Shown piece after piece: positions 42,353 to 50,047 of a stretch of DNA of 64,000 bases. Location: positions 11,880 to 75,879 of the forward strand of contig NZ_BTVP01000017.1 of NCBI RefSeq assembly GCF_045863935.1. Reading direction: 5' to 3'. The stretch's first letter is position 1. Each line of letters begins with the position of its first letter. The translations under genes and the position numbers were made by a program. The notes below the pieces were generated by a model. That model made no database searches. It was not told where the DNA came from and was given only the letters and a program-made list of their open reading frames with translations. This DNA is from Parvibaculum sp045863935 (GTDB lineage: Bacteria; Pseudomonadota; Alphaproteobacteria; Parvibaculales; Parvibaculaceae).

Positions 42353-42859
42353 ATGCGAAACGAAATGACATTGGAACGGCTGCGCGAGATCGTCGAGGCC
42401 TATGGCGCCTCGCCCGCGCGTTGGCCGCAGGCCGAGAGGTCCATGGCCGAAACCTTGGCGTCGTCCTCGCCGGAGGCGCAGTCGCTGGTGGCTGAAGCGG
42501 CGCGCTTCGATGCGCTGCTCGACATGGCACCCGCCGAAGAGCCTTCTGCCGCGCTCACCGAACGTCTGATGGCAGCCCGCCCCCGTGCCGTGGCGCCGCT
42601 CGTTCCCGCGCGCCCGCAGAAGGAAAAAGGTTTCCTCCGCGGTCTCCTCGAAACCGTCTGGCCATATGGATCGGCGGCCTTTCCTGCGGGCACGCTTGCG
42701 GCCGCGCTGGTGATGGGGGTCGCGCTCGGTTCGGCCTCGGACATTTCCCTGACCGTGACCGGCACCGCCGTCACCGCCTCGACGGAAGCAGAAACGGGCG
42801 AAGGATTGATCGCGTTGGCCATGGCCGACCAGGCCTGGCCCGAGGAGTGGATGCAATGA
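42353..42859 (+). CDS. Putative anti-sigma-like single-pass membrane protein
   Basis: A 168-residue protein just after the sigma factor and overlapping the next start (ATGA at 42856). The N-terminal 80 residues are helical and cytosolic in character (MTLERLREIVEAYGASPARWPQAER), a membrane helix lies near 103-124 (SAAFPAGTLAAALVMGVAL), and a short exported tail follows. Position, size and topology fit an anti-sigma factor, but no zinc-binding ASD motif is visible. Family not recognised. Confidence 0.6.
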   Translation: MRNEMTLERLREIVEAYGASPARWPQAERSMAETLASSSPEAQSLVAEAARFDALLDMAPAEEPSAALTERLMAARPRAVAPLVPARPQKEKGFLRGLLETVWPYGSAAFPAGTLAAALVMGVALGSASDISLTVTGTAVTASTEAETGEGLIALAMADQAWPEEWMQ

Positions 42860-43440
42860 GCGACACGAACGACATCGCCTCGCCTGCCGGGAAGCCGCAG
42901 CGCCGCTGGCTCGGCCCGGCCTTTCTCGCCTCGCTTGCGGTCAACATTTTTCTCATCGGCCTCATCTCCGTGCCGCTTTTCTTCCGTCCGCCGCCGGGCG
43001 TTGGTTTCGGCCTGCCGCCGGGCGGCGCGGGCCCAGGCATGTTCCATCAGAGCTTCAAGGATCTTCCGGAGGCCGACCGCAAGGCGATCCGCACGACGAT
43101 GCTCGGCCATTTCCCCGAAATTCGTCCGCACCTCCTGGCCATGCGCGAGGCGAAGGCCGAACTGGCCGATGCTGTCGCCGCCGATCCTTATGACGAGGCG
43201 GCCGTCCGCGCCGCCTTCGACAAGATGGATCAGGCGATGAAGCAGATGGGCGAGGTTGGCCGTGATGCCATGATGGCCGGCTTCGAGAAGCTTTCGCCCG
43301 AACAGCGCAAGCGCGTTGCCGAGGCGATGCGCAAGGAAGAGCGCGTCCGTATCCGCCGATTCGAACGCCCCGACGAAGGCCCCGGCGTCGACGAAATGCC
43401 GCGCCGCCTGAAAATGCCTCCCCTTCCACCCATGGAGTGA
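42856..43440 (+). CDS. Periplasmic metal-sensor-like protein, CpxP/Spy/CnrX type
   Basis: A 194-residue protein anchored by an N-terminal helix (WLGPAFLASLAVNIFLIGLIS). The periplasmic part is helical and rich in Met, Arg and Glu: FKDLPEADRKAIRTTMLGHF, then KAELADAVAADPYDEAAVRAAFDKMDQAMKQMG and LSPEQRKRVAEAM. This is the 'periplasmic heavy-metal sensor' (Metal_resist) pattern, related to CnrX/CpxP/Spy. It probably senses metal or misfolding and acts on the anti-sigma-like protein or its sigma factor. The GTG at 42847 is a longer alternative. Confidence 0.72.
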   Translation: MSDTNDIASPAGKPQRRWLGPAFLASLAVNIFLIGLISVPLFFRPPPGVGFGLPPGGAGPGMFHQSFKDLPEADRKAIRTTMLGHFPEIRPHLLAMREAKAELADAVAADPYDEAAVRAAFDKMDQAMKQMGEVGRDAMMAGFEKLSPEQRKRVAEAMRKEERVRIRRFERPDEGPGVDEMPRRLKMPPLPPME

Positions 43441-43513
43441 TCCGCTTTCCGGCTGCTGCTATCCTCTCCGCGCGCAACAGCAACCGTTGCTGCGCGTGGA
43501 GAAAGACGACGAC

Positions 43514-44851
43514 ATGACCTGGTATCATCCCGGCATCTACGATCCCGCCATTCCCGTCGGCAGCTATTGGAAAGACGAGGCGCCTCCACTCGGCGAGGGC
43601 GTCGACCGCGGTCTCGTGCCGGACGAGACCTGCGACGTCGCGATCATCGGTGGCGGTTACACGGGCCTTTCCTGCGCCCTGCATCTCGCCCACGATTTCA
43701 ACACCGATGTCCGCTTGCTCGAAGCCGGTCCTCTCGGCTGGGGCGCCTCCGGCCGCAATGGCGGCTTTTGCACGATGCCGCCCGCGGCGCTTTCGCTGGA
43801 CGAATTGATCTCGCGCTACGGCGAGGATGAGGCGCGCCGCTTCATCGCTTCGCAGGTCGAGGCGGTGGACCTCGTTCGCGATCTCGCGCGCGACGAGAAC
43901 ATCGACATCCGTCCCCAGGGCGAGGGCGAACTCCATGTCGCGCATGCGCCCTCTCGCTGGCGTCATCTCGAACATGAGCGCGACCTTCTTGCGCGCCTCG
44001 GCATCGCCGCCCAACTCTATCCTCGCGAAGAGGTCGCCGAAAAATTCTACGACTCGACCGAGCAGTTCGGCGCGCTCCACAATCCCGTCGGCTTCGGTCT
44101 TCAGCCATTGCGTTTCGCGCGCGGGCTCGCCTTCGCGGCGGATCGCGCGGGCGCGAAGCTACACGGATCGTCGCCCGTCATTCGCTGGGAGCGGGCAGGG
44201 AAGCTTCACCGTCTCGTCACGCCTTCGGGCACGGTGTCCGCACGCCGGGTCGTGGTCGCAACCAACGGCTTCACGCAAGAGGGCCTTCACCCGGACCTCT
44301 CGCCGCGCCTCATCCCCGTCATGTCGAACATCGTGGTGACGCGCCCGCTGACGGAGGCCGAACTCGCCGCGCAGAACTGGCAGACGGAAATTCCCTGCGC
44401 CAACACGCGCAATCTCCTCTTCTACTATCGCCTTCTGCCGGACCGCCGTTTCCTTTTCGGCGCGCGCGGCGACCTGACCGGCAGGCCGGCGGACGCCCTG
44501 CGCATGAGGGGTTTCATGGAGCGTCGCCTCGGCGAGGTCTTCCCCGGCTGGGCCCATGTGCCGGTCACGCATAACTGGCGCGGCCTCGTTTGCATGACGC
44601 TGCGCCGCACCCCCTCGATCGGCGAACTTGAGGACGATCCGGGCGTTTTTTTCGCCCTCGCCTGGCATGGAAACGGCGTTGCCGCCGCCCCCTGGGCGGG
44701 CCGCCTGCTGGCGCGCCTCATTGGCGGGACGGCCGGAAATCTGGATATTCCTGCGGTTTTTCGTGGGAACCCCGCCCGCATTCCGTTCCCCTCGCTGCGG
44801 CGCTGGTATCTCAGGGGGGCTCTCGGCTACTATCGTCTTACTGACCTCTAG
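43514..44851 (+). CDS. FAD-dependent oxidoreductase, PuuB-like gamma-glutamylputrescine oxidase
   Basis: A 445-residue DAO-type FAD oxidase beginning at ATG 43514 (after GGAGAAAG). It starts TWYHPGIYDPAIPVGSYWKDEAP, as in PuuB-like amine oxidases. The FAD site is DVAIIGGGYTGLSCALHLA, then GWGASGRNGGFC, a typical flavin-linkage/active-site loop. The C-terminal ALAWHGNGVAAAPWAGRLLA completes the FAD fold. Next to a PuuA-type glutamine synthetase, it suggests the gamma-glutamylation route of putrescine or another amine. Confidence 0.83.
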   Translation: MTWYHPGIYDPAIPVGSYWKDEAPPLGEGVDRGLVPDETCDVAIIGGGYTGLSCALHLAHDFNTDVRLLEAGPLGWGASGRNGGFCTMPPAALSLDELISRYGEDEARRFIASQVEAVDLVRDLARDENIDIRPQGEGELHVAHAPSRWRHLEHERDLLARLGIAAQLYPREEVAEKFYDSTEQFGALHNPVGFGLQPLRFARGLAFAADRAGAKLHGSSPVIRWERAGKLHRLVTPSGTVSARRVVVATNGFTQEGLHPDLSPRLIPVMSNIVVTRPLTEAELAAQNWQTEIPCANTRNLLFYYRLLPDRRFLFGARGDLTGRPADALRMRGFMERRLGEVFPGWAHVPVTHNWRGLVCMTLRRTPSIGELEDDPGVFFALAWHGNGVAAAPWAGRLLARLIGGTAGNLDIPAVFRGNPARIPFPSLRRWYLRGALGYYRLTDL

Positions 44852-44958
44852 CGCGACCGGCCGGGCCAATCCGGCGTCCGGCGCGCCGAAAAAGGATGCG
44901 GGTCCGGGCGCGGCGGAGCGACTCTGCTGCGGGAACGGGGCGCAACAAGTGTGACATT

Positions 44959-46344
44959 ATGAGCGATCGTGAAAGACCGGGCCCCGCGGGCTGGGCCACT
45001 ATGGGCGAATTCAATGCCTTCCTCGCCGAGCATGGCGATATCGACTACCTCGATGCCGTCTTCGTGGACATGTGCGGCACGGTGCGCGGCAAGCGCTTCC
45101 CCTCCGAAGAGGCCGACAAGGTGTTCAGCGACGGCGTGCAGATGCCGCAGTCGATTTATTTCTTCGACGTGACGGGCGTGAACGAAGACATCCTCGGCAT
45201 GGGCTTCTCGGATGGCGACCCGGATGCGCAGGCTCACCCCGTCGCCGGCTCCATCGTGCCCGTTCCCTGGGCGTCGATGAAGCAGGCCCAGGTCCTCATG
45301 ACCATGGTGGATGGCGATGGCGAACCGCTCATGCTGGAGCCGCGCAACGTGCTTGCCCGCGTCGTGAAGAAGCTCGAAGAGATCGGGCTCAAGGCAACCG
45401 TCGCCTGCGAGTTCGAGTTCTATCTTCTCGACAAGGACATGGACCGCAAGGGCCGTCCGCAGGCGCCCATCAATCCGGCGACGGGCTTGCGTGAAACGGC
45501 GAACGAAGTCTATGGCATCACGGAACTGGACGGCTTCATGGGCCTCCTGAAGGACATCGACGAGGCCGCCGCCGCGCAGGGCGTGCCCGCGTCGGGCGCC
45601 ACCGCCGAGTTCGCGCCCGGTCAATATGAAATCAACCTGAAGCATGAAGACGATGTTGTCCGCGCGGGCGATCACGCCATCATGCTTCGTCATCTGATCG
45701 GCACCATCGCCCGCAAGCACAACTTCCTTGCGAGCTTCATGGCGAAGCCTTTCGTCGGCCAGACGGGCAACGGCATGCACGTTCACTGCTCGGTGATGGA
45801 CGAGAAGGGTAACAACATCTTCGACGATGGCACGGATGAAGGTTCGCCTAGGCTCCGCCATGCGATCGGCGGCCTGCAGGCGACGCTTGGCGACGCCATG
45901 GCCTTCTTCGCGCCGAACCTCAATTCCTATCGCCGCTTCGGCCCCAATCTCTTTGTGCCGGTGAACCGCACCTGGGGCTACAACAACCGCTCGGTCGCCT
46001 TCCGCGTGCCGAACGGCTCGTCGGATTCACGCCGCATCGAACACCGGGTCTCGGGCGCCGACGCCAATCCCTATCTGGTGCTCGCAGCGATCCTCGCCGG
46101 CATCCACCACGGCATCGTCAACGAAATCGATCCGGGCGATCCCGCCGAAGGCAATGCCTGCGAGATCATGGACGAAGGCATCCCCTTCTATCTGCCGAGC
46201 GCCCTGAAGCGCCTGCGCAACTCCGACGTCATGCGCGACTATCTCACCGAGCACTATGTCGACGTCTATGCCGAAACCAAGATGCTGGAATTCGACAAGT
46301 TCCAGCGCGCCATCTCGCCGCTCGAATACGACTGGTATCTCTGA
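44959..46344 (+). CDS. Type I-like glutamine synthetase, PuuA / gamma-glutamylamide synthetase family
   Basis: A 461-residue glutamine-synthetase-fold ATP-dependent ligase. VACEFEFYLLDKD (metal-binding Glu), GATAEFAPGQYEINLKHEDDVVRAGDHA, FMAKPFVGQTGNGMHVHCSVMD and NSYRRFGPNLFVP are the catalytic signatures; the loop that carries the adenylylated Tyr of canonical GlnA is absent. The N-terminus (DYLDAVFVDMCGTVRGKRFPSEEA) fits the PuuA/GlnA-II group. It probably gamma-glutamylates an amine such as putrescine, with the FAD oxidase upstream acting next. The ATG at 44959 was chosen over 44896 because upstream residues have no family features. Confidence 0.9.
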   Translation: MSDRERPGPAGWATMGEFNAFLAEHGDIDYLDAVFVDMCGTVRGKRFPSEEADKVFSDGVQMPQSIYFFDVTGVNEDILGMGFSDGDPDAQAHPVAGSIVPVPWASMKQAQVLMTMVDGDGEPLMLEPRNVLARVVKKLEEIGLKATVACEFEFYLLDKDMDRKGRPQAPINPATGLRETANEVYGITELDGFMGLLKDIDEAAAAQGVPASGATAEFAPGQYEINLKHEDDVVRAGDHAIMLRHLIGTIARKHNFLASFMAKPFVGQTGNGMHVHCSVMDEKGNNIFDDGTDEGSPRLRHAIGGLQATLGDAMAFFAPNLNSYRRFGPNLFVPVNRTWGYNNRSVAFRVPNGSSDSRRIEHRVSGADANPYLVLAAILAGIHHGIVNEIDPGDPAEGNACEIMDEGIPFYLPSALKRLRNSDVMRDYLTEHYVDVYAETKMLEFDKFQRAISPLEYDWYL

Positions 46345-46377
46345 GACCGAACTCCCAGGGACTTAAACAATTTCGTC

Positions 46378-46400
46378 ATGGCCCGCTTTATGCGGGCCAT
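46378..46400 (+). terminator. Terminator after the glutamine-synthetase gene
   Basis: ATGGCCCGC-TTTAT-GCGGGCCAT, a 9-bp stem followed by a T-rich CCACGTCTTTCTTC stretch, 33 bp after the glutamine-synthetase stop. Confidence 0.55.
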
Positions 46401-46467
46401 CCACGTCTTTCTTCGGCTTTGGCTATGCTGTGGATTGGGATTTAACGGGGTATCGAAAAGTTAAGGC

Positions 46468-46680
46468 TCAAGCCACCGGCAGCGTGAAACTCACCGTCGT
46501 GCCGACGCCCTCGGTGCTCTCGATGGTCAGCGTACCGCCGTGAAGTTCCACGAGCGAGCGCGACAGCGCGAGGCCGAGCCCCGTGCCCTTGTGCTTCTTC
46601 GAATGCTGGTTTTCCACCTGCTCGAAGGGGCGGCCGATGTTCGGCAGGGCGCTGGCCGGAATGCCGATGCCGGTGTCGGC
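46468..46680 (-). pseudogene. Truncated duplicate of the PAS kinase 3' end
   Basis: Reading the minus strand, this region encodes DTGIGIPASALPNIGRPFEQ..., through KKHKGTGLGLALSRS and on to TVSFTLPVA, then stop. It is the C-terminal ~70 residues of the histidine kinase at 47930-49789. The nucleotide match runs 46472-46676 against 47937-48141 (constant offset of 1465 bp), with 8 mismatches in about 205 bases and no indel. It is preceded by an in-frame TAG at 46681-46683, so it cannot be expressed alone. The intact kinase keeps its own full 3' end. Confidence 0.85.
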
Positions 46681-46689
46681 CTAGTTGGC

Positions 46690-47793
46690 CTACGCTTCCT
46701 CCGGGAGTCCTTGCGGGGCGGATGGTGTAGTGGGAGAGACACTGCGGTCACTATATTTCGCCGCTGTGGAACGAAGCCGTTCTGCAAAATCATATATATC
46801 GTCAATGGAAGATATCGCCAACTTCTCTTCCGCTCCGTTATCGAACAGACTGAGGTATTTAACCGAACGGTTCAGGTGAAGTCTTGCCAATGGCCTGCGG
46901 TTGTTGTCGTCTATCAGGATACCGCAATACGATTTTTGATCACGCATAACAACGCGACTGGCCTTGATGGTGTCCCTTACGATGGCTCTGATCATCAGGA
47001 AGCCTTCGAGTTCCTCTTCTGTAGTGATAATTTCTTCTGTAGAGGACTCCTCTGAATCGGCGTTGTCGGTGTTGGTTTCTGTGTTCGCAAGCGCTGAAGA
47101 CAGCCGATTGTGTACCGAGTCCCGAATGACTTCTCGAAACGCTGTGCGGATTAGGTTTGCATATTTTTCGAGTACTGGCGCAGTGAAGCGGCCTTCGTGA
47201 ACGCAAGCAGCGATCAAGCGCACAAACTCTTCGCTTGGGTTTTCAATAAGTTTGTTAATTTCGCTTTTTATAATCGACGTGTATTTCAGCCGTTCTGCGG
47301 TTGCCAGAATTCCATTGATGTCGAACTCCGCCTTCTCGAATTTTTTCAATTCAGTTAGAAGATGCGACGGAATTTCCGCAAGATCGAACGTAAGGAACGG
47401 ACGGTTGTCGAGTTTGTTGGGCTCTTCGAGATCACTGTGAAAGTGGAAGAGGCGCCCGTTCGTCAAGATGGCGAACTTGGCTTTTGTTACGGAGAAGTAC
47501 CGGTAAAGCTGCGCGAGGTGCACTTTGTCGAGTACCGTGGTAATCGGCTTGCACTCGACTAAGATACGAATCTCGTCGTCGATTTTAATCGCGTAGTCAA
47601 CTTTCTCGCCCTTCTTTCCGACAACGTCAGCCGTAAATTCTGGAATCACCTCCGCCGGATTGAAGACGTCATATCCCAACGCCTGGAAGAAGGGCAAAAC
47701 GACGGCGGTTTTGACTGCCTCCTCTGTCACCATGGAAGCTGAATGTTCCTTCACACGCTCAGACAACTGACGAAGAAGCTGCTCCATAGTCAT
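46690..47793 (-). CDS. Standalone HSDR_N-domain nuclease-like protein (putative defence gene)
   Basis: A 367-residue protein starting at 47793 (MTMEQLLRQLSERVKEH) after GAGGG; a start at 47847 would add 18 residues. The N-terminal half matches the HSDR_N domain of type I restriction enzymes: VTEEAVKTAVVLPFFQALGYDVFNP, then EFTADVVGKKGEKVDYAIK with Asp66 and RILVECKP with Glu80 and Lys82, the PD-(D/E)xK nuclease signature. No helicase domain follows, so it is not a full HsdR. The C-terminal half is helical and acidic with no recognised fold. Its base composition is clearly more AT-rich than the host, and the kinase 3' end is duplicated on both sides. Likely acquired; defence role inferred. Confidence 0.8.
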   Translation of the reverse strand: MTMEQLLRQLSERVKEHSASMVTEEAVKTAVVLPFFQALGYDVFNPAEVIPEFTADVVGKKGEKVDYAIKIDDEIRILVECKPITTVLDKVHLAQLYRYFSVTKAKFAILTNGRLFHFHSDLEEPNKLDNRPFLTFDLAEIPSHLLTELKKFEKAEFDINGILATAERLKYTSIIKSEINKLIENPSEEFVRLIAACVHEGRFTAPVLEKYANLIRTAFREVIRDSVHNRLSSALANTETNTDNADSEESSTEEIITTEEELEGFLMIRAIVRDTIKASRVVMRDQKSYCGILIDDNNRRPLARLHLNRSVKYLSLFDNGAEEKLAISSIDDIYDFAERLRSTAAKYSDRSVSPTTPSAPQGLPEEA

Positions 47794-47929
47794 GACCGCC
47801 CTCATATCTGGATTGCTCAGAACAGAGCACCAGTTACGGGAAAACATGTCAAGGTTAGGGGGGCGACAGCAGAACGCTTTTAATTAGCGAAAACGCTCTA
47901 CTTCTCTTGATGTGCGGGTATTAGTGGCT

Positions 47930-49789
47930 TCAACTCGCCACCGGCAGCGTGAAACTCACCGTCGTGCCGACGCCCTCGGTGCTCTCGATCGTCAGCGTAC
48001 CGCCGTGAAGTTCCACGAGCGAGCGGGAGAGTGCGAGGCCGAGCCCCGTGCCCTTGTGCTTCTTCGAATGCTGGCTTTCCACCTGCTCGAAGGGGCGGCC
48101 GATGTTCGGCATCGCGCTGGCCGGAATGCCGATGCCGGTATCCTCGACCGAAATGGTGACGAAGCGGTCGTCTGCCTTTCCCTTGAGATGGATCGTGCCG
48201 CCCGCGGGCGTGAACTTCACCGCATTCGAGAGCAGGTTCAGCAGCACCTGTTTCACCGCGCGCTTGTCGGCGTTCACGGCCGGCAGGTGCGGCAGTTCGT
48301 TCTCGATCGTCACCTTCGCGACGTCCGCGCGGCCGGAAACGAGCCGGAGCGACTCTTCCGTCACCTCCGCCACGTCGAGCGGCTGCGCCTCCAGCGTCAT
48401 GCGCCCGGCTTCGATCTTCGACATGTCCAGAATGTCGTTGATGAGTTCGAGCAGATGTGTGCCGCTCGCATGGATGTCGGTCGCATATTCCTTGTATTTC
48501 GGCGAACCGAGTTCACCGAAAAGACCGGACCCCATGATCTCCGAAAAGCCGATGATGGCGTTGAGCGGCGTGCGCAGTTCGTGGCTCATATTGGCGAGGA
48601 ATTCCGACTTGGAACGGTTCGCCGCTTCCGCGCGCGTCTTTTCCGACGCGTATTTCTCCGCGAGGTCCACAAGCTGCCGCGCCTGCTCCTGCAGCTTGCG
48701 CCGCGAGGCTTCGAGGTCGCGCACCGTCTTTTCGAGCGCCGACTTGTTGTCGGTCAGCGCCGCTTCCTGTTCCTTGATCGCCGTGATGTCGGTGCCGACA
48801 TTCACATGTCCGCCCGTCTTCGTGCGCCGCTCGCTGATCTGCAGCCAGCGCCCGGTCGGCAGGCGGATTTCGCTGAACGCCGTTTCCGCTTCCGCGCTTT
48901 CCGCCACCGGCCAGGCATCGCCCACGCCCGCGCGCGCCATCACGTCGTCGCGCGCCATGCCGGGTGCCATCGCCTCTTCGGAGAGGTTCAGGAATTCGCC
49001 GAGCTTGCTGTTTGCGGTAACGAGCCTTCCTTCTGCGTCCCACAGCACGAAGGCCTCGCCCACGCTTTCGATCGCGTCGCGCAGCCGCTCGTTTGCTTCC
49101 GACACGCGTTCTTCGGCAATCTTCTGTTCGGTGATGTCGATGGTGATGCCGACGAGCCGGTCGCCCGCTGCGCGGTTGCCGCTCCAGACCTGCCCCTTGG
49201 CATGCATCCACACCCAGCTTCCATCCGCGTGGCGCAGCCGGAATGTCGTGTCGTAGGAGCGCGAGGATCGCGTCACCGCCTGAGCGATCTCGTCGATCGC
49301 ATCCATGTCGTCGGGATGAGTGAACGCCTTGATCTCGTTCGGCGAAAGCCGCTTCGAAGGCTGCTTCAGCCCCACCATGTCGAACATGGCCGACGACCAG
49401 TAGACGCGGTTCTCGCTGAGATCCCAGTCCCAGATGCCGCAGCGCGCGCCCGCAAAGGCCATGTCGAAGCGGTGCTGGTTCTCGACAAGCGCCGCTTCCG
49501 CCTCGAGCTTGCTCTCGCGAAGCCGCACCAGCATGTAGGCGAGAACGAGGTAGCCGCCCGAAAGGAGCGAGGAGAAGATGAGCGCGCGCGACACCCCATC
49601 CTCCGCATAAAGCGCGACATTGAGCGTGGCGAGCGCCAGGCCCGACACGCCGAGCGCAAGCCGCGGCAGCAATCCGGCGGGCAGGGCGCGGCGGCGCCGG
49701 CCCGTGGCCTCGCGCCACTTCATCGCATCATGCCTTGTCGTCGTTGCGTCGCTCATGCGCTCTTCCGTCCGCTCCGGGCCTGTCAGCAT
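47930..49789 (-). CDS. PAS-domain sensor histidine kinase (PleC/DivL-like core)
   Basis: A 619-residue orphan kinase. An N-terminal basic stretch is followed by two membrane helices (about 42-62 and 68-88). Two PAS units follow (about 100-220, RCGIWDWDLSENRVYWS; about 235-345, VGEAFVLWDAEGRLVTANSKL), the first with VGITIDITEQK. HisKA has SKSEFLANMSHELRTPLNAI; HATPase has NLLSNAVKFTPAGG, EDTGIGIPASAMP and KGTGLGLALSRS. The core resembles alphaproteobacterial cell-cycle kinases. Two perfect CtrA boxes lie 80-197 bp upstream. Its 3' end is the intact partner of the duplicate at 46468-46680. Confidence 0.9.
   Translation of the reverse strand: MLTGPERTEERMSDATTTRHDAMKWREATGRRRRALPAGLLPRLALGVSGLALATLNVALYAEDGVSRALIFSSLLSGGYLVLAYMLVRLRESKLEAEAALVENQHRFDMAFAGARCGIWDWDLSENRVYWSSAMFDMVGLKQPSKRLSPNEIKAFTHPDDMDAIDEIAQAVTRSSRSYDTTFRLRHADGSWVWMHAKGQVWSGNRAAGDRLVGITIDITEQKIAEERVSEANERLRDAIESVGEAFVLWDAEGRLVTANSKLGEFLNLSEEAMAPGMARDDVMARAGVGDAWPVAESAEAETAFSEIRLPTGRWLQISERRTKTGGHVNVGTDITAIKEQEAALTDNKSALEKTVRDLEASRRKLQEQARQLVDLAEKYASEKTRAEAANRSKSEFLANMSHELRTPLNAIIGFSEIMGSGLFGELGSPKYKEYATDIHASGTHLLELINDILDMSKIEAGRMTLEAQPLDVAEVTEESLRLVSGRADVAKVTIENELPHLPAVNADKRAVKQVLLNLLSNAVKFTPAGGTIHLKGKADDRFVTISVEDTGIGIPASAMPNIGRPFEQVESQHSKKHKGTGLGLALSRSLVELHGGTLTIESTEGVGTTVSFTLPVAS
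47937..48141 (-). repeat. Kinase 3'-end copy of a ~205-bp direct duplication (partner 46472-46676)
   Basis: This part of the intact kinase gene is repeated 1465 bp away with 8 mismatches in about 205 bases. The two copies flank the AT-rich HSDR_N gene. The mismatches include two amino-acid changes (Met/Leu in ASAMP and Ser/Asn in VESQH), so the copies come from related but not identical sources. Confidence 0.85.
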
Positions 49790-49868
49790 GGCCGCAATCC
49801 GGAAATCCCCGAATCACCGCCGTTAAAACGATGATTCGGCCTGCACGCCCCCCTGTCCATAGCTGCCG

Positions 49869-49883
49869 TTAACTTTTTGTTAA
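49869..49883 (-). promoter_or_regulatory. CtrA-binding box upstream of the PAS kinase
   Basis: TTAA-cttttTG-TTAA, a perfect TTAA-N7-TTAA CtrA site (49869-49872 and 49880-49883), 80 bp upstream of the kinase start. The flank reads CCGTTAAC and GTTAATAG. Confidence 0.6.
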
Positions 49884-49971
49884 TAGATGCAAACGGGACT
49901 CACTTCGCCAGAGGCTCGCACTGGCTGGAATGCACGAAAACCGCCGGTTAACGATTCCTGACCGCCCGTCC

Positions 49972-49986
49972 TTAATGTCGCGTTAA
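49972..49986 (-). promoter_or_regulatory. Second CtrA-binding box upstream of the PAS kinase
   Basis: TTAA-tgtcgcg-TTAA (49972-49975 and 49983-49986), again with exact 7-bp spacing. Additional TTAA half-sites are at 49948 and 49995. The cluster lies between the pepN 3' end and the kinase start, both on the minus strand. Confidence 0.58.
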
Positions 49987-50047
49987 GCGGCATGGTTAAG
50001 ATGTGCCGCCGCGGCACAAATCGCACCGGCACGGCACAGGCCACCCG

